Shown: piece by piece, positions 40,908 to 51,600 of the stretch
Layout: the number at the start of each line of letters is the position of its first letter
Position numbering within the stretch: the stretch's first letter is position 1
NCBI GenBank assembly: GCA_963734845.1
Contig: CAVTIS010000011.1
Span: 186,001 to 250,000, forward strand
Length of the DNA: 64,000 nucleotides
Direction: 5' to 3'
Origin: JAKAVN01 sp963734845
GTDB taxonomy: Bacteria > Desulfobacterota > Binatia > Binatales > Binataceae
Translations under genes and position numbers: made by a program
Notes under the pieces: generated by a model
Told to the model about the DNA's origin: nothing
What the model saw: only the letters and a program-made list of their open reading frames with translations
The model's database searches: none

Positions 40908-42173
40908 TTACTTCCCGCTAAGTTCGACCGCCGGTCTGAAGGCCAGCGTGGTGTTGGTGCCGCCGAACCCAAACGAATTGTTCAGCGCGAGACGAATTTT
41001 CGCGGCCCGCGGCCGGTTGGGCACGTAATCGAGGTCGCATTCCGGGTCAGGATGTTCATAGTTGATGGTCGGCGGGAGCATTCCGCGTTCGATCGCCAGC
41101 ACCGTGTAGACCGATTCGATCGCGCCCGCCGCGCCCAACGTATGGCCGGTCATCGACTTGGTCGAGCTCACCCCGATTTTGGCCGCGCGCTCGCCGAAGA
41201 CGTGCTTGATCGCCTGGGTCTCGGCCGTGTCGCCCTGAGGCGTCGAGGTCCCGTGGGCGTTGATGTAGTCGACCTGGTTGAGATCGAGTTCGCCGTCCTG
41301 CAGACAGAGCATCATGCAGCGCGCCGCACCTTTCCCCTCCGGCGCCGGCGAGGTCATGTGATAGGCGTCGCCGTTGGCGGCATAGCCGGCAATCTCAGCC
41401 ACGATGTTGGCGCCGCGCGCCAGCGCCGCCTCGCGCTCCTCGAGGATCAACGATGCTGCGCCCTCGGACATCACGAAGCCGTCGCGCTCGGCGTCGAAGG
41501 GACGGCTGGCGGCCTCGGGCGCGTCGTTGCGCGTCGACAGCGCGCGCATCGCGATAAAGCCGCCGATGCCGAGCGAGGTCAGGGCCGCTTCCGCACCGCC
41601 GGTGATCGCCGCATCGATGTAACCGTCGCGGATCATCCGGTAGGCCTCGCCCACCGCGTGGCTGCCCGATGCGCAGGCGCTGGTGGTGGCCAGGTTGATG
41701 CCGCGCGCGCCGTAGCGAATCGCGATCTGCCCCGGGGCCAGATTGCTGATCAGCTTGGGGATGAAGAACGGCGTGATGCGTTTGAGCCGGGTGTCGAGAA
41801 ACAGCAGATGGTTTTCCTCGATCGTGAGGAGTCCGCCGATTCCGACTCCCACCAGCACGCCAACCCGCTCGGCATTGCTCTCGTCGATCTTGAGCGCCGA
41901 CTGGCGCATCGCCTGCTCGGCCGCGCCCAAGGCGTACTGGATGAAGAGGTCCATCTTTTTGACGTCCTTCTTCTCGATCCAGTCATGCGGGTCGAAGTCA
42001 CGCACTTCGCCCGCGATGCGGGCGGCGAAGTCGGAAACGTCGAAGCGGGTTATCGGGCCGATACCCGAGCGCCCCGCCATCAGGGCTTCCCAGTTCTTCT
42101 CGATTCCCGTGCCCAGCGGCGTGACCAGGCCCAAGCCGGTTACCACCACGCGGCGATCACCGATGCGTCTCAT
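40908..42173 (-). CDS. fabF: Beta-ketoacyl-ACP synthase II
   Basis: 421 residues. Cys in TTSACASGSHAVGEA, His in NAHGTSTPQGD, Lys and His in KSMTGHTLGAAGAIES: the Cys-His-His active site of elongation enzymes. It extends acyl-ACP chains by two carbons. It is the first gene of a two-gene fabF-fabH unit; acpP, fabD and fabG are not in this window, so the arrangement differs from the usual fab cluster. Confidence 0.94.
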   Translation of the reverse strand: MRRIGDRRVVVTGLGLVTPLGTGIEKNWEALMAGRSGIGPITRFDVSDFAARIAGEVRDFDPHDWIEKKDVKKMDLFIQYALGAAEQAMRQSALKIDESNAERVGVLVGVGIGGLLTIEENHLLFLDTRLKRITPFFIPKLISNLAPGQIAIRYGARGINLATTSACASGSHAVGEAYRMIRDGYIDAAITGGAEAALTSLGIGGFIAMRALSTRNDAPEAASRPFDAERDGFVMSEGAASLILEEREAALARGANIVAEIAGYAANGDAYHMTSPAPEGKGAARCMMLCLQDGELDLNQVDYINAHGTSTPQGDTAETQAIKHVFGERAAKIGVSSTKSMTGHTLGAAGAIESVYTVLAIERGMLPPTINYEHPDPECDLDYVPNRPRAAKIRLALNNSFGFGGTNTTLAFRPAVELSGK

Positions 42174-42413
42174 CTAAGCGCGATGCTCCTAAAGGGTCGT
42201 TGTAACGTTTCATCTTGTATCAAAAGCCGAGTCACTTCTACATCACCATCGCGCAGCATCATCGACAATCCCATCATCGACAGGGTCCGTCGACGGCGTT
42301 CGCAGCGACTGGATTCTGTGAAGCGTCTGGATTCTGATGATTTTCGCAACCAATCGCGCCGCCAGCTTCGGCTTTCCTTGCAACGCGGCCGCGATGAGGT
42401 AAAAAATTGGGCC

Positions 42414-42782
42414 ATGCCCTCCGATAACCTATCGCTCGACCCGTTCCTCAAACTCGCTGACAACCTGGGCGAGCTCGAAGTCACCGTCGGAGAGCGCGCG
42501 CGGCCAGCCGTCGCCGAACTCCGCCAGCGCCTGCGCGCCGCCGTGGCCAGCCGCGAGCGCGGCGACCTGGCGGACTCGCTGGAGCAATTAAGGGGCGCGA
42601 TGGAGCGTCTCGCCGCGATCGCGGGCGAACTCGATCCTGCCGAGGGGGCGATGATGCGGATGGTCGCGCAGAGGTTCACCGAGGCGCTCAGGCATGGCGA
42701 CAAGGGCACCGCCAGGGAGGCGGTGAATCTGATGCGGCACAGGTCCGGCGATCCGAAGGATGACGACGGTTCCAAGTGGTGA
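42414..42782 (+). CDS. Small helical protein upstream of transketolase
   Basis: 122 residues, Met at 42414. It looks wholly helical: SLDPFLKLADNLGELEVTVG, RLRAAVASRERGDLADSLEQ, DPAEGAMMRMVAQRFTEALR, ending in an acidic tail. GAGG lies about 15 bases upstream, further than usual. No family recognised. It may be co-transcribed with tkt, which begins 97 bases later. Confidence 0.5.
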   Translation: MPSDNLSLDPFLKLADNLGELEVTVGERARPAVAELRQRLRAAVASRERGDLADSLEQLRGAMERLAAIAGELDPAEGAMMRMVAQRFTEALRHGDKGTAREAVNLMRHRSGDPKDDDGSKW

Positions 42783-42879
42783 CCCATCCGCGCGCGGCGC
42801 GTCCGCGTAAAATTAAAGTGAAAGTGGAAGATGAACCCATGACAGCCGGCAGCTGTCCTCGACCCCAATCGGAGTAAAC

Positions 42880-44910
42880 GTGGCAACCGCAACTCAAACC
42901 AAGGCCCCGGAATCGAATATCGATCAACTTTGCATCAACTCGATCCGGGTGCTGGCGATCGACGCGGTGCAGAAAGCCAACTCGGGACATCCCGGGATGC
43001 CGATGGGGATGGCGCCAATCGCCTACCTCCTGTGGACCCGCTTCATGCGTTACAACCCGGCCAACCCGCACTGGTTCGGGCGCGACCGTTTCGTGCTCTC
43101 GGCCGGTCACGGCTCGATGCTGTTGTACGCAATGCTGTACCTGAGCGGTTATGACCTGCCGCTGGAGCAGCTCAAACATTTCCGCCAATTAGGCAGCATG
43201 ACCCCCGGCCATCCGGAATACGGCATCACGCCCGGGGTCGAGACTACTACTGGGCCGCTCGGCCAGGGCGTCGGCAACGGTATCGGGATGGCGATCGCGG
43301 CGAAGCATCTGCGCGCCCGCTTCGAGCGCGACAAGTCGGGGCTGTTCGACCATCGCGTCTTCGGCATCTGTGGCGACGGCGATCTGATGGAAGGCGTGGC
43401 GAGCGAGGCTGCTTCGATCGCGGGGCATCTCGGCCTCGGCAACCTCATCTACATCTACGACGACAACCACATCACGATCGACGGCGGCACCGACCTCTCG
43501 TTCGACGAGAACGTCTGCGAACGCTTCAACGCCTACGGCTGGCATACCCAGGGCGTCGACGATGCCAACGACCTCACGGCGGTCGCGCACGCGATTGAAA
43601 ACGCGATCGCGGAGGAGAACCGCCCTTCGCTCATCCGCGTGCGATCGCATATCGGCTATGGCAGTCCCAATCGCCAAGACACTTCGAAGGCGCATGGCCA
43701 GGCGCTCGGCGTCGAAGAGGTCAAACTGACCAAGCGCTTCTATGGATGGCCCGAGGAGCCGGCGTTTTACGTCCCCGACGAGGCGCTCAAGCGCTTTCGC
43801 GATTGCGGCGCGCGCGGCCACGAACTCGAATCGGAATGGAATGGCCGCTTCGAGCGCTACGCCAAGGCGCATGCGAGCGAAGCCGCAGAGCTCAAGTCGA
43901 TGCTGGCGGGAGAGCTGCCGAAAGGATGGGACGCCGAGCTGCCGCAGTTCTCGCCCAAGGATACGCTGGCCACCCGAGAGTCGGGCTCGCGGGCCGAGCA
44001 GGCGATCGCGAAGAAAGTCTGGAACCTGTTCGGCGGCGCGGCTGACCTAAACGAATCGACTTTCGTCGACGTGGCGGACGGCGGCGATTTTGAGCGCCAC
44101 GATTACCTGGGACGCAACCTGCACTTCGGCATCCGCGAGCACGGGATGTGCGCGATCTTAAACGGCGTCGCACTGCACGGCGGCTTCATCCCCTACGGCT
44201 CGAGCTTCCTCATCTTCACCGACTATTGCCGGCCCTCGCTCAGGCTGGCGGCGCTGATGGGCGTCCACGTGATTTACATCTTCACCCACGATTCGATTGG
44301 GCTGGGCGAAGATGGCCCGACTCATCAGGCGGTCGAACAGCTCTCGGGGCTGCGCGCCATTCCCAATTTCACGGTGATTCGGCCGGGCGATGCCAACGAG
44401 GCGGCCGAGGCGTGGCGCGCCGCAATGATGCATCGGGGCGGCCCGGTGCTGCTGGCGCTATGCCGCCAGAAACTCCCGACGCTCGACCGCGCCGCGATGG
44501 CGCCGGCGCGCGAGTTGGCTCGTGGAGGCTACGTGCTCAGCGAAACCAAGGGGCGGAGCGCAGAGATAATTCTGCTGGCGAGCGGCTCCGAACTGCAGCT
44601 CGCGGTGGGCGCCAAAGAAGAACTCGAAAAGCGCGGCCACGCGGTTCGCGTCGTCAGCATGCCGAGCATGGAAATGTTCGAAAAGCAGGACGCGGCATAT
44701 CGCGATTCGGTTCTGCCGCCTGCGATTCGTCGCCGCCTCGCGATCGAAGCGGCCTCGCCAATGTCGTGGTATCGATGGGTCGGCCTTGAGGGCGACGTGC
44801 TCGGAATGACGACCTTCGGCGCCTCGGGCCCGTACCAGGACGTGCTCAAGCACTTCGGCTTCACGGTGGAGAACACAGTGGACCGCGCGCTCAAGCTGTT
44901 TGCGCGATGA
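42880..44910 (+). CDS. tkt: Transketolase
   Basis: 676 residues; GTG start with GGAG seven bases upstream. It moves two-carbon units between sugar phosphates in the pentose phosphate pathway. Thiamine diphosphate site: ANSGHPGMPMG near 30-40, GDGDLMEGVASEAASIAGHL near 165-185 and YDDNHITIDG; pyrimidine domain from about 350 and the C-terminal domain from about 535. Pairs functionally with the 6-phosphogluconolactonase gene that follows 141 bases later. Confidence 0.95.
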   Translation: MATATQTKAPESNIDQLCINSIRVLAIDAVQKANSGHPGMPMGMAPIAYLLWTRFMRYNPANPHWFGRDRFVLSAGHGSMLLYAMLYLSGYDLPLEQLKHFRQLGSMTPGHPEYGITPGVETTTGPLGQGVGNGIGMAIAAKHLRARFERDKSGLFDHRVFGICGDGDLMEGVASEAASIAGHLGLGNLIYIYDDNHITIDGGTDLSFDENVCERFNAYGWHTQGVDDANDLTAVAHAIENAIAEENRPSLIRVRSHIGYGSPNRQDTSKAHGQALGVEEVKLTKRFYGWPEEPAFYVPDEALKRFRDCGARGHELESEWNGRFERYAKAHASEAAELKSMLAGELPKGWDAELPQFSPKDTLATRESGSRAEQAIAKKVWNLFGGAADLNESTFVDVADGGDFERHDYLGRNLHFGIREHGMCAILNGVALHGGFIPYGSSFLIFTDYCRPSLRLAALMGVHVIYIFTHDSIGLGEDGPTHQAVEQLSGLRAIPNFTVIRPGDANEAAEAWRAAMMHRGGPVLLALCRQKLPTLDRAAMAPARELARGGYVLSETKGRSAEIILLASGSELQLAVGAKEELEKRGHAVRVVSMPSMEMFEKQDAAYRDSVLPPAIRRRLAIEAASPMSWYRWVGLEGDVLGMTTFGASGPYQDVLKHFGFTVENTVDRALKLFAR

Positions 44911-45051
44911 AACAGTAGTGTCGTGCCAGACACGCGCCGCTGCGGCGATAGGCGAGAACGGCTGGCTCGCCGGTGAGACGCAGCGGCGGCGCTGGCGCGG
45001 GCGGCGCGCTTTCGGATATTTTGCTCACAACGCCACTTTAGTGGATTTGTC

Positions 45052-45795
45052 ATGGCCGAACCGAAGCTCATCATTCTGGACGACGCGCATTCGCTCAACG
45101 TGCACGCGGCGGAAGAGATCGCGCACTTCGCGGGCGAAGCGATCTGTATGCACGCCGAGTTCATGCTCTGCCTCACCGGCGGATCGACGCCAGCGGCGAC
45201 TTACCAATTGTTGGCCGAGCGCTTCCGCCTGAGCGTGGATTGGAAAGAGGTGCAATTCTTCTGGGGCGATGAGCGATGCGTGCCGCCGGATGATCCGGCG
45301 AGCAATTTCGGGATGGCGAATCGCACCATGCTGAGCCGCCTCGATCTGCGGCCGAGCCAGATTCATCGGATACGCGGCGAAGACCCGCCCGAGCAGGCCG
45401 CGCTCGCCTACGAGGAAGAGTTGCGAACCTCCTTCGGAATCGAGGAGGGCGAATTTCCGCGCTTCAACCTGACGCTCGTCGGGCTCGGCGATAACGTTCA
45501 CGTCGAGTCGCTGTTTCCGGGTAATCCAGCGCTTCACGAACGCGAGCGCATCGCAGTCGCGGTCGAGGTCGACGCCCCCCAGCGTCATCGCGTGACGATC
45601 ACCCCGCCCGTGGTCAATAACTCGGCCCGCGTGATGTTCCTGGTCGAGGGCAAAGGGAAAGCCGCGGCGGTAAAGACCGCGCTCGAGGGTCCGCGCGATC
45701 CCGATCGCTTTCCCGCGCAAATCATCGATCCGCCCAATGGCGAGGTCATCTGGCTGCTCGACCGCGCCGCCGCGTCGTTGCTCTCGCATACCTGA
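45052..45795 (+). CDS. pgl: 6-phosphogluconolactonase-like protein
   Basis: 247 residues. The family pattern LTGGSTPAATYQLLAE, FFWGDERCVPPDDPASNFGM and the C-terminal IIDPPNGEVIWLLDRAAASL are clear. The second signature, usually GxGxDGHTASLFP, reads GLGDNVHVESLFPG here, so the Asp-Gly before the His is replaced while the His remains. It hydrolyses 6-phosphogluconolactone in the oxidative branch. Its altered loop could mark changed activity. Follows tkt. Confidence 0.85.
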   Translation: MAEPKLIILDDAHSLNVHAAEEIAHFAGEAICMHAEFMLCLTGGSTPAATYQLLAERFRLSVDWKEVQFFWGDERCVPPDDPASNFGMANRTMLSRLDLRPSQIHRIRGEDPPEQAALAYEEELRTSFGIEEGEFPRFNLTLVGLGDNVHVESLFPGNPALHERERIAVAVEVDAPQRHRVTITPPVVNNSARVMFLVEGKGKAAAVKTALEGPRDPDRFPAQIIDPPNGEVIWLLDRAAASLLSHT

Positions 45796-45891
45796 CCCAC
45801 CATTGCTCTTGGACCGACGCGCCGCTCACCACGACGTCTCGACCGGATAGCGTGCAGGGTTGTCTCGACAGTCCCGCGCGCCTCGCGCACA

Positions 45892-46536
45892 ATGACCGGT
45901 ATGAATTTCATCTCGCGCCACGCGATCGGGGTCCTGGTCGTCCTGGTCATCGCCGGCTGGGCGCTGTTCTACGTTCCCACCACGCCGTCCTACGCCATCT
46001 ACCAGCTCAAGCAGGCGATCGACGAGCGTGACGGCGCGACCGCCGCGACCTTCGTCGACTTTCCGAGCGTGGTCAAAAATGCCGGCTACGAGATGCTGCA
46101 GCACAACTCGCAAGCCAACGACGTCATCACTGCGCTCGTCGGCAAGGGCGCGGTCGACATGCTGAGCGCGCCGCTGGCCGCAGGGGTCCAGCAATGGGCG
46201 ACGCAGCAGGTGAACAGCGGCGCGCGGCAAGTTCAAATGCCGGCCGCGGCCGTGCTGGGCGCGCTCGTCGTGCTCCATCATTCCGGCGACACGGCGTGGA
46301 CCGACTTTCGCGACGACAAGGGCGTGCAATGGGACATCCGCATGGCGCGCCAGAACGGCCGCTGGCGAATCACCGAGGTCAAGAACGTCCAGCAACTCCT
46401 GCAGCACTTCGAGCAGCAAAAGGGACTCGGCGGTCCATCCGAGGGGTCGCCGGACATGGGCGCTCCGGAGGCGCCTCCATCCAACACCGCTCCTGACGCC
46501 GGCCTTCCCGGTGGAGGTACACCTTCGTCTCCCTAG
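45892..46536 (+). CDS. Membrane-anchored DUF2939 protein
   Basis: 214 residues. One N-terminal membrane helix (about 10-28, AIGVLVVLVIAGWALFYV), then the DUF2939 pattern (SYAIYQLKQAIDERDGATAA, FVDFPSVVKNAG), a helical middle, a beta region near 140-168 (WDIRMARQNGRWRITEVKN), and a Pro/Gly/Ser-rich tail. The domain is widespread, of unknown role. ATG at 45892 or the next one at 45901 both lack a strong ribosome site. It stands alone between pgl and typA. Confidence 0.72.
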   Translation: MTGMNFISRHAIGVLVVLVIAGWALFYVPTTPSYAIYQLKQAIDERDGATAATFVDFPSVVKNAGYEMLQHNSQANDVITALVGKGAVDMLSAPLAAGVQQWATQQVNSGARQVQMPAAAVLGALVVLHHSGDTAWTDFRDDKGVQWDIRMARQNGRWRITEVKNVQQLLQHFEQQKGLGGPSEGSPDMGAPEAPPSNTAPDAGLPGGGTPSSP

Positions 46537-46677
46537 TCTCGGGCAGTTAGCACTAGCAGTCACTCGGGCAATGCCTTGTCACCCGGACGCGACAGATAAC
46601 GCGCCGCTAACAGTCTTAACCCTAGGGTGCGCAAGGGCGCGTTTACAGCGCGGTCCGCGGCAGGTACACTAACGCGT

Positions 46678-46700
46678 GGCGCGGCCGCTTCGGCCGCGCC
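46678..46700. terminator. GC-only hairpin ahead of typA
   Basis: Ten perfect pairs, all G-C (46678-46687/46691-46700), with loop CTT, followed by GTTTAAT and the typA ATG 20 bases later. It could end the DUF2939 transcript or act as an attenuator. T run is weak. Confidence 0.5.
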
Positions 46701-46720
46701 GTTTAATATCAGTCCCCATA

Positions 46721-48577
46721 ATGCGACGACAAGATATCCGCAACATCGCCATCGTGGCCCACGTCGACCACGGTAAAACCACTCTGGTCGACGCGCTACT
46801 GCGCCAGTCCGGCACTTTCCGCGCCAACGAACACGTGGCCGATCGGGTGATGGACTCGTTCGCGCTCGAGCGCGAACGCGGCATCACCATCATGGCCAAG
46901 AACACTTCGATCGCGTGGCACGACGTGCGCATCAATATTGTGGATACGCCCGGCCACTCTGATTTCGGCGGCGAGGTCGAACGCACGCTCGCGATGGTCG
47001 ACGGCATCCTGTTGCTGGTCGACGCGTCCGAGGGGCCGCTGCCGCAGACCCGCTTCGTGCTGCGCAAGGCGCTCGAGGCCGGGCTCTCGACGGTGCTCTG
47101 CATCAATAAGATCGACCGCGCCGACGCGCGCACGGCCGAAGTGCTCGACGAGGTTTACGACCTGTTCATCGACCTTGGCGCGAACGAGGATCAGCTCGAT
47201 TTCCCGATTCTCTATACCAACGCGCGCGCGGGCATCGCGCTTACCCGGCCCGACGGTACAGGCCAGGACCTTGCGCCGCTATTCGAAGCGATCATCAGTC
47301 ATCTGCCGGGGCCGGAGGTTGACCCCGAAGCGCCGCTGCAGTTCCAGGCCAACAATATCGACTACGACGAATACGTGGGACGCCTGGCGATCGGACGGGT
47401 GGTCGCGGGCACAATCAAGACAGGGGGGACGTATGCGCTGTACCGGGCCGACGGTTCGCGAGAGTCGTGCAAAGTCGCGCATCTTTACGGATGGCGCGGG
47501 CTGAAGCGGGCCGAGCTGACCTCGGCGGACGCGGGCGACGTGGTGATGGTGGCGGGCCTCGAGGACATCGAGATCGGCGAGACCATCACCGATCCCGAAA
47601 ATCCGCGCCCACTCCCCGGTATCCGGATCGACGAGCCGACCGTGGCCATGACCTTCTCGGTCAACAACGCGCCGTGGGCCGGCCGCGAGGGTCAGTTCGT
47701 GACCTCGCGCAAACTGGGCGCGCGGATCGAACTCGAGACGCGCCGCAACGTCAGCATTCGCGTCGAGCCTTCGGGCGCGGATTCATGGCGCGTGCTGGGG
47801 CGTGGCGAACTGGCGCTGGCGGTGATCGTCGAAACGATGCGCCGCGAGGGTTACGAGCTGCAGGTCTCCAAGCCGACCGTCGTGACGCGCAGTTCGGGCG
47901 GCGAGCTGCTCGAGCCGATGGAATTCCTGGTGATCGACATTCCCGAGGAGCATATCGGGCTGGTCACCCAGCTGCTCTCCGCGCGCAAGGGCCGGATGCG
48001 CACCATGACGACGCATCAGAGCGGCCGCGTGCGGCTGGAGTACGACGTTCCGGCGCGCGGGCTTATCGGCTTTCGCGGCCGCTTCCTCGCCGACACGCGC
48101 GGGACCGGAGTAATGCACTCAGTGTTCAACGGCTATGCGCCGTGGTGCGGCGCGATCCGCTCGCGCCAGAACGGCGCGATGATCTCGGATCGCGATGGGA
48201 TCGCGACGCCGTACGCCATTTTCCATCTTCAGGAGCGCGGGATCTTCTTCATTCCGGCCGGCGAGCCGGTCTACGAGGGCATGATCCTCGGGGAATACGC
48301 GCGCGAGACCAACCTGCCGGTCAACGTCTGTCGCGAAAAAAAGCTCACCAACATCCGCGCCGCCGGACACGACGAGGCCGTGCGGCTGAGCCCGCCGCGT
48401 CTGATGACGCTCGATACGGCGCTGGAATGGATCGACGAGGAAGAGTTGGTCGAGCTCACGCCGCGCTCGGTCCGGCTGCGCAATCGCGTGCTAAAGACCG
48501 GGCTGCGTGGCAAGCATCGCGCCGGCTGGATGGAGTCCGCCGGAGCCGGCGCGGCTGTAGCAGCCGAGAGCGAGTGA
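46721..48577 (+). CDS. typA: Ribosome-associated GTPase TypA/BipA
   Basis: 618 residues. GTPase domain: VAHVDHGKTTL (P-loop), GITIMAKN (switch I), DTPGHSDFGGEVER (G3), NKIDRADAR (G4). Domains II and III follow, then the TypA-specific C-terminus (GLIGFRGRFLADTRGTGVMH, NLPVNVCREKKLTNIRAAG). It binds the ribosome under stress or cold. Met at 46721 gives the conserved RRQDIRNIAI. Confidence 0.95.
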   Translation: MRRQDIRNIAIVAHVDHGKTTLVDALLRQSGTFRANEHVADRVMDSFALERERGITIMAKNTSIAWHDVRINIVDTPGHSDFGGEVERTLAMVDGILLLVDASEGPLPQTRFVLRKALEAGLSTVLCINKIDRADARTAEVLDEVYDLFIDLGANEDQLDFPILYTNARAGIALTRPDGTGQDLAPLFEAIISHLPGPEVDPEAPLQFQANNIDYDEYVGRLAIGRVVAGTIKTGGTYALYRADGSRESCKVAHLYGWRGLKRAELTSADAGDVVMVAGLEDIEIGETITDPENPRPLPGIRIDEPTVAMTFSVNNAPWAGREGQFVTSRKLGARIELETRRNVSIRVEPSGADSWRVLGRGELALAVIVETMRREGYELQVSKPTVVTRSSGGELLEPMEFLVIDIPEEHIGLVTQLLSARKGRMRTMTTHQSGRVRLEYDVPARGLIGFRGRFLADTRGTGVMHSVFNGYAPWCGAIRSRQNGAMISDRDGIATPYAIFHLQERGIFFIPAGEPVYEGMILGEYARETNLPVNVCREKKLTNIRAAGHDEAVRLSPPRLMTLDTALEWIDEEELVELTPRSVRLRNRVLKTGLRGKHRAGWMESAGAGAAVAAESE

Positions 48578-48661
48578 TTCGCGCGCGCTCCGCCGATTCC
48601 GGTTTGCCGCGGCGGATGCAAAAATTCTAGACATATCCGTGGATTCAGGACCTGGCTCCGG

Positions 48662-51600
48662 ATGAGACTCGTGCGCGCCGCCGCGATCGCCCTGCTCTCC
48701 CTTGCTGTGCTGCTTTCGGCTGCGGCGGCGATCGCGATGCGCTACCAGGCGCGCCTGATAAGTCTGGTCCTCCAGCACCTCGAGGAACGCAGCGGTTATC
48801 AGGTTTTCGCCAGTGGCAAGCGGCTGCACATCGGCACGCATCTCGAAGTCGTACTCGAGCGCCCGATCATCCTGCACGAGGGCCGCGAGCTGATCCGCTC
48901 CAAGCGCGTCCGCGTCTACCTGAGCTATCACGCGCTGATCTGGAGCAACGGGCTTCCGCTGCGCGGGGTCGTTATTGTGGGTCCGGAGCTGGGGCTTCCC
49001 GCCACCGCGGCCAGCGTCGGCCCACATTTGCTGCCGCGCCCCGACGGCCCTGCGATTCAAGCCGTGGCGCAAGAGTTTCGCGAGTTTTCCGGCCTCGTCG
49101 AGCGCGTCACGATCGCCAACGCGCGGGTCGACGACGCTACTGGCCGGCCGCTGCTCGAGGATTTCTCGCTGACGGCGGCGCCGCGGCGCAGGCACGCCAA
49201 GATTTGGAACGTGGGCTTCATCGCCCCGCATATTCATACCGCGCTCAATGGGCTCGAACTTAGCGGCCGGATGAGCATCGATAGCAGACCGCACGCCACC
49301 GGCCAGATTATCTCGAACGGAGAATTGTGGTTCTGGAATGGGCGGCTGGTTCAGAACGTCGGCGCTGGCGTAACCGTGAACGGACTTGCGCATGGCGACG
49401 CAACCTTCCAGGTGCACGACAACGGCGAGCTTGACGGCCGCGGCGACCTTGCGGTCGATCAGTTTGGAGCCTCGGGCGCACGCCTGAGCAAGCCGCTCGA
49501 GCTGGGCGACTGCTCGCTAAAGACGATTTACTCAGTTTCCACCGAGCGGATACGACTGACGGGCGTGCAAGCGCGCATGGCAGCGGCGACGGTCGCGTCC
49601 GGCGATCTCACACTCAACGACCCGTTCAAGGATAGCGCCGCGCTGGTCGCGCATCTGAGCGGAGCGCAAATCGATCTCGCCGCGCTCAAAGCACGGCTCG
49701 AAACCGCGCGCGCGATGGGCAAACCGATGGCGTGGCTAGCGGCAGCGCTGGTCTCGGGCAGTATAACGATCGAGGGCGCGACTTATCAGGGCGCGTTGCA
49801 GGATCTAGGATGGCGCGCAGCAGCGCTCGCGAGCGCCTTGCAGTTCTCGGCGCGGCTCGCGGCCGTGAGCCTCAAGCCGCCCAACGCGCCGGCATTGCCG
49901 GCGCTCTCGCAGGCTAACGCGGAAATATCCTACGCGAAGGGGCGCCTGACGCTTTCGCAGGGATCGGCGGCCTTAGGCCGTTCGTCGTTTCAGGAACTGA
50001 GCGGCGACGCCGATTTCGGTTCCGGCGCCCGCCGTGTGCGCTACCGGCTTAAGGGCGCCGGGACGCTCGACATCGATGAACTCTATTCAGCCGCGCTGAA
50101 GCTTTCTCCGGACCTTGCTGCCAGGACCGCCAAACATATCAATCGACTGTCCGGCACCGCAGCGGTGCGGATTACCGCGTCGGGATCGTTCGACACCGAA
50201 GCGCCCGCGCCGCCCGCAAAATATCTGGCGAAAATCGACACCAGCGCCCTAACCCTGTCCGCCAAGGACTTGCCGCAACAGATCGCATTGGTCGGCGGCA
50301 GCGTGACGCTCACACCGGGCAATATCGAGCTGAGCCGCGTGATGGCCGCGGTCGCTAAGCCCCAAGTGCCAGGAGACGTGACGGTGAATGGAAACCTGGC
50401 GTTCGACGCCGGCAAGGTAAGGCTGCGCCAGATCGCCGTCGAGATGCATCAGATCGATATACAGCAGTGGCTGCCGCTGATGGTCGATCCGGACGACATC
50501 GCGGCGCGCGGACCGCTCGGCGGCACCCTCACGATCGTGCGCGAGCCCGCCCGCACTCAGGGCATTCGCGCCAACGGCCGCCTGACGATGGGCGCGGGTG
50601 AGATTCAACTGGGCTTCCTGCGCGCGCCAATCGTGGCTCAATCGGCGACCCTCAGCTTGGACGGCCGCGGACTGCTACTCGCGATCGTCGGAGCGAAACT
50701 GCAGGGCGCACCGTTCGACTTCTCGCTCGGCGTCGCGGACCTCGACAAACCCGTGCTCAGAATCGTCGCGAACGCCGGGCACCTCGACCTCGAAGTGATG
50801 AAGTTCATCCGCTTACCGTGGGCTCCCAGTCCTCCCGCGCGTTTTTTTCCGGTGCCGGTGGTCGGCCATATCGAGGCGGCTCATGCGAATCTCGAGCGTC
50901 TGACGATGTCGCAGGCGAAATGCGACTTCAACCGCGAGCTGAACGGTGACTGGGACGTGCGCAATTTCAACGCGACCATGTTCGACGGACGCGCCCAGAT
51001 GGAGTTCTCCGGACGCGGTCGCGATGACTGGATTAACGTCAAAGGCCGCATCAATAGCGTCCAGGCCGGCCCGCTGTTCGGTCTCGCAGATCCCCAGAGC
51101 GAGCCTCCGCTGAGCGGCCGCCTCAGCGTAAAAGGCGACCTGTGGGCCGACTCCAACACCGACTTCTTCCGCACGATGGCGGGAACCGTATCGGTCGAGA
51201 TGGACGACGGGGTGCTGCATAAGTTCGCGCTGCTCTCGAGCATCCTCGGTTATATCGATCTCAAGACCTGGCTCTCGGCCAAGGTGCCCGACCCGCGCCT
51301 GAGCGGCGTGCCGTTTCAGACGCTGACCGCCGAATTCAAGGGCCGCGACGGCGACTTCTATAGCGACAACCTGCTGCTGCGCGGCCCGGTCATGAACATC
51401 TCGGCGCTCGGGCACATGCGTCTGGACGACGGCAACATCGACATGCAGGTCGGCATGGTTCCGTTCAAAACCGTCAACTGGTTGATGGCCAAGGTGCCGA
51501 TCATCGGCGGCGGGCTGTCCTCCGATCACTTTGTCGCAGCGTACTTTCATGTGACTGGCCCACTCAGCCATCCCCATGTCGTGCCCCAACCGATTACCTC

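Noticed and set aside
40848..42782. A 644-codon open frame on the plus strand
   Set aside because: Most of it is antisense to fabF and fabH; only its last 122 codons, from 42414, look like a gene. Long antisense frames are expected in GC-rich DNA.
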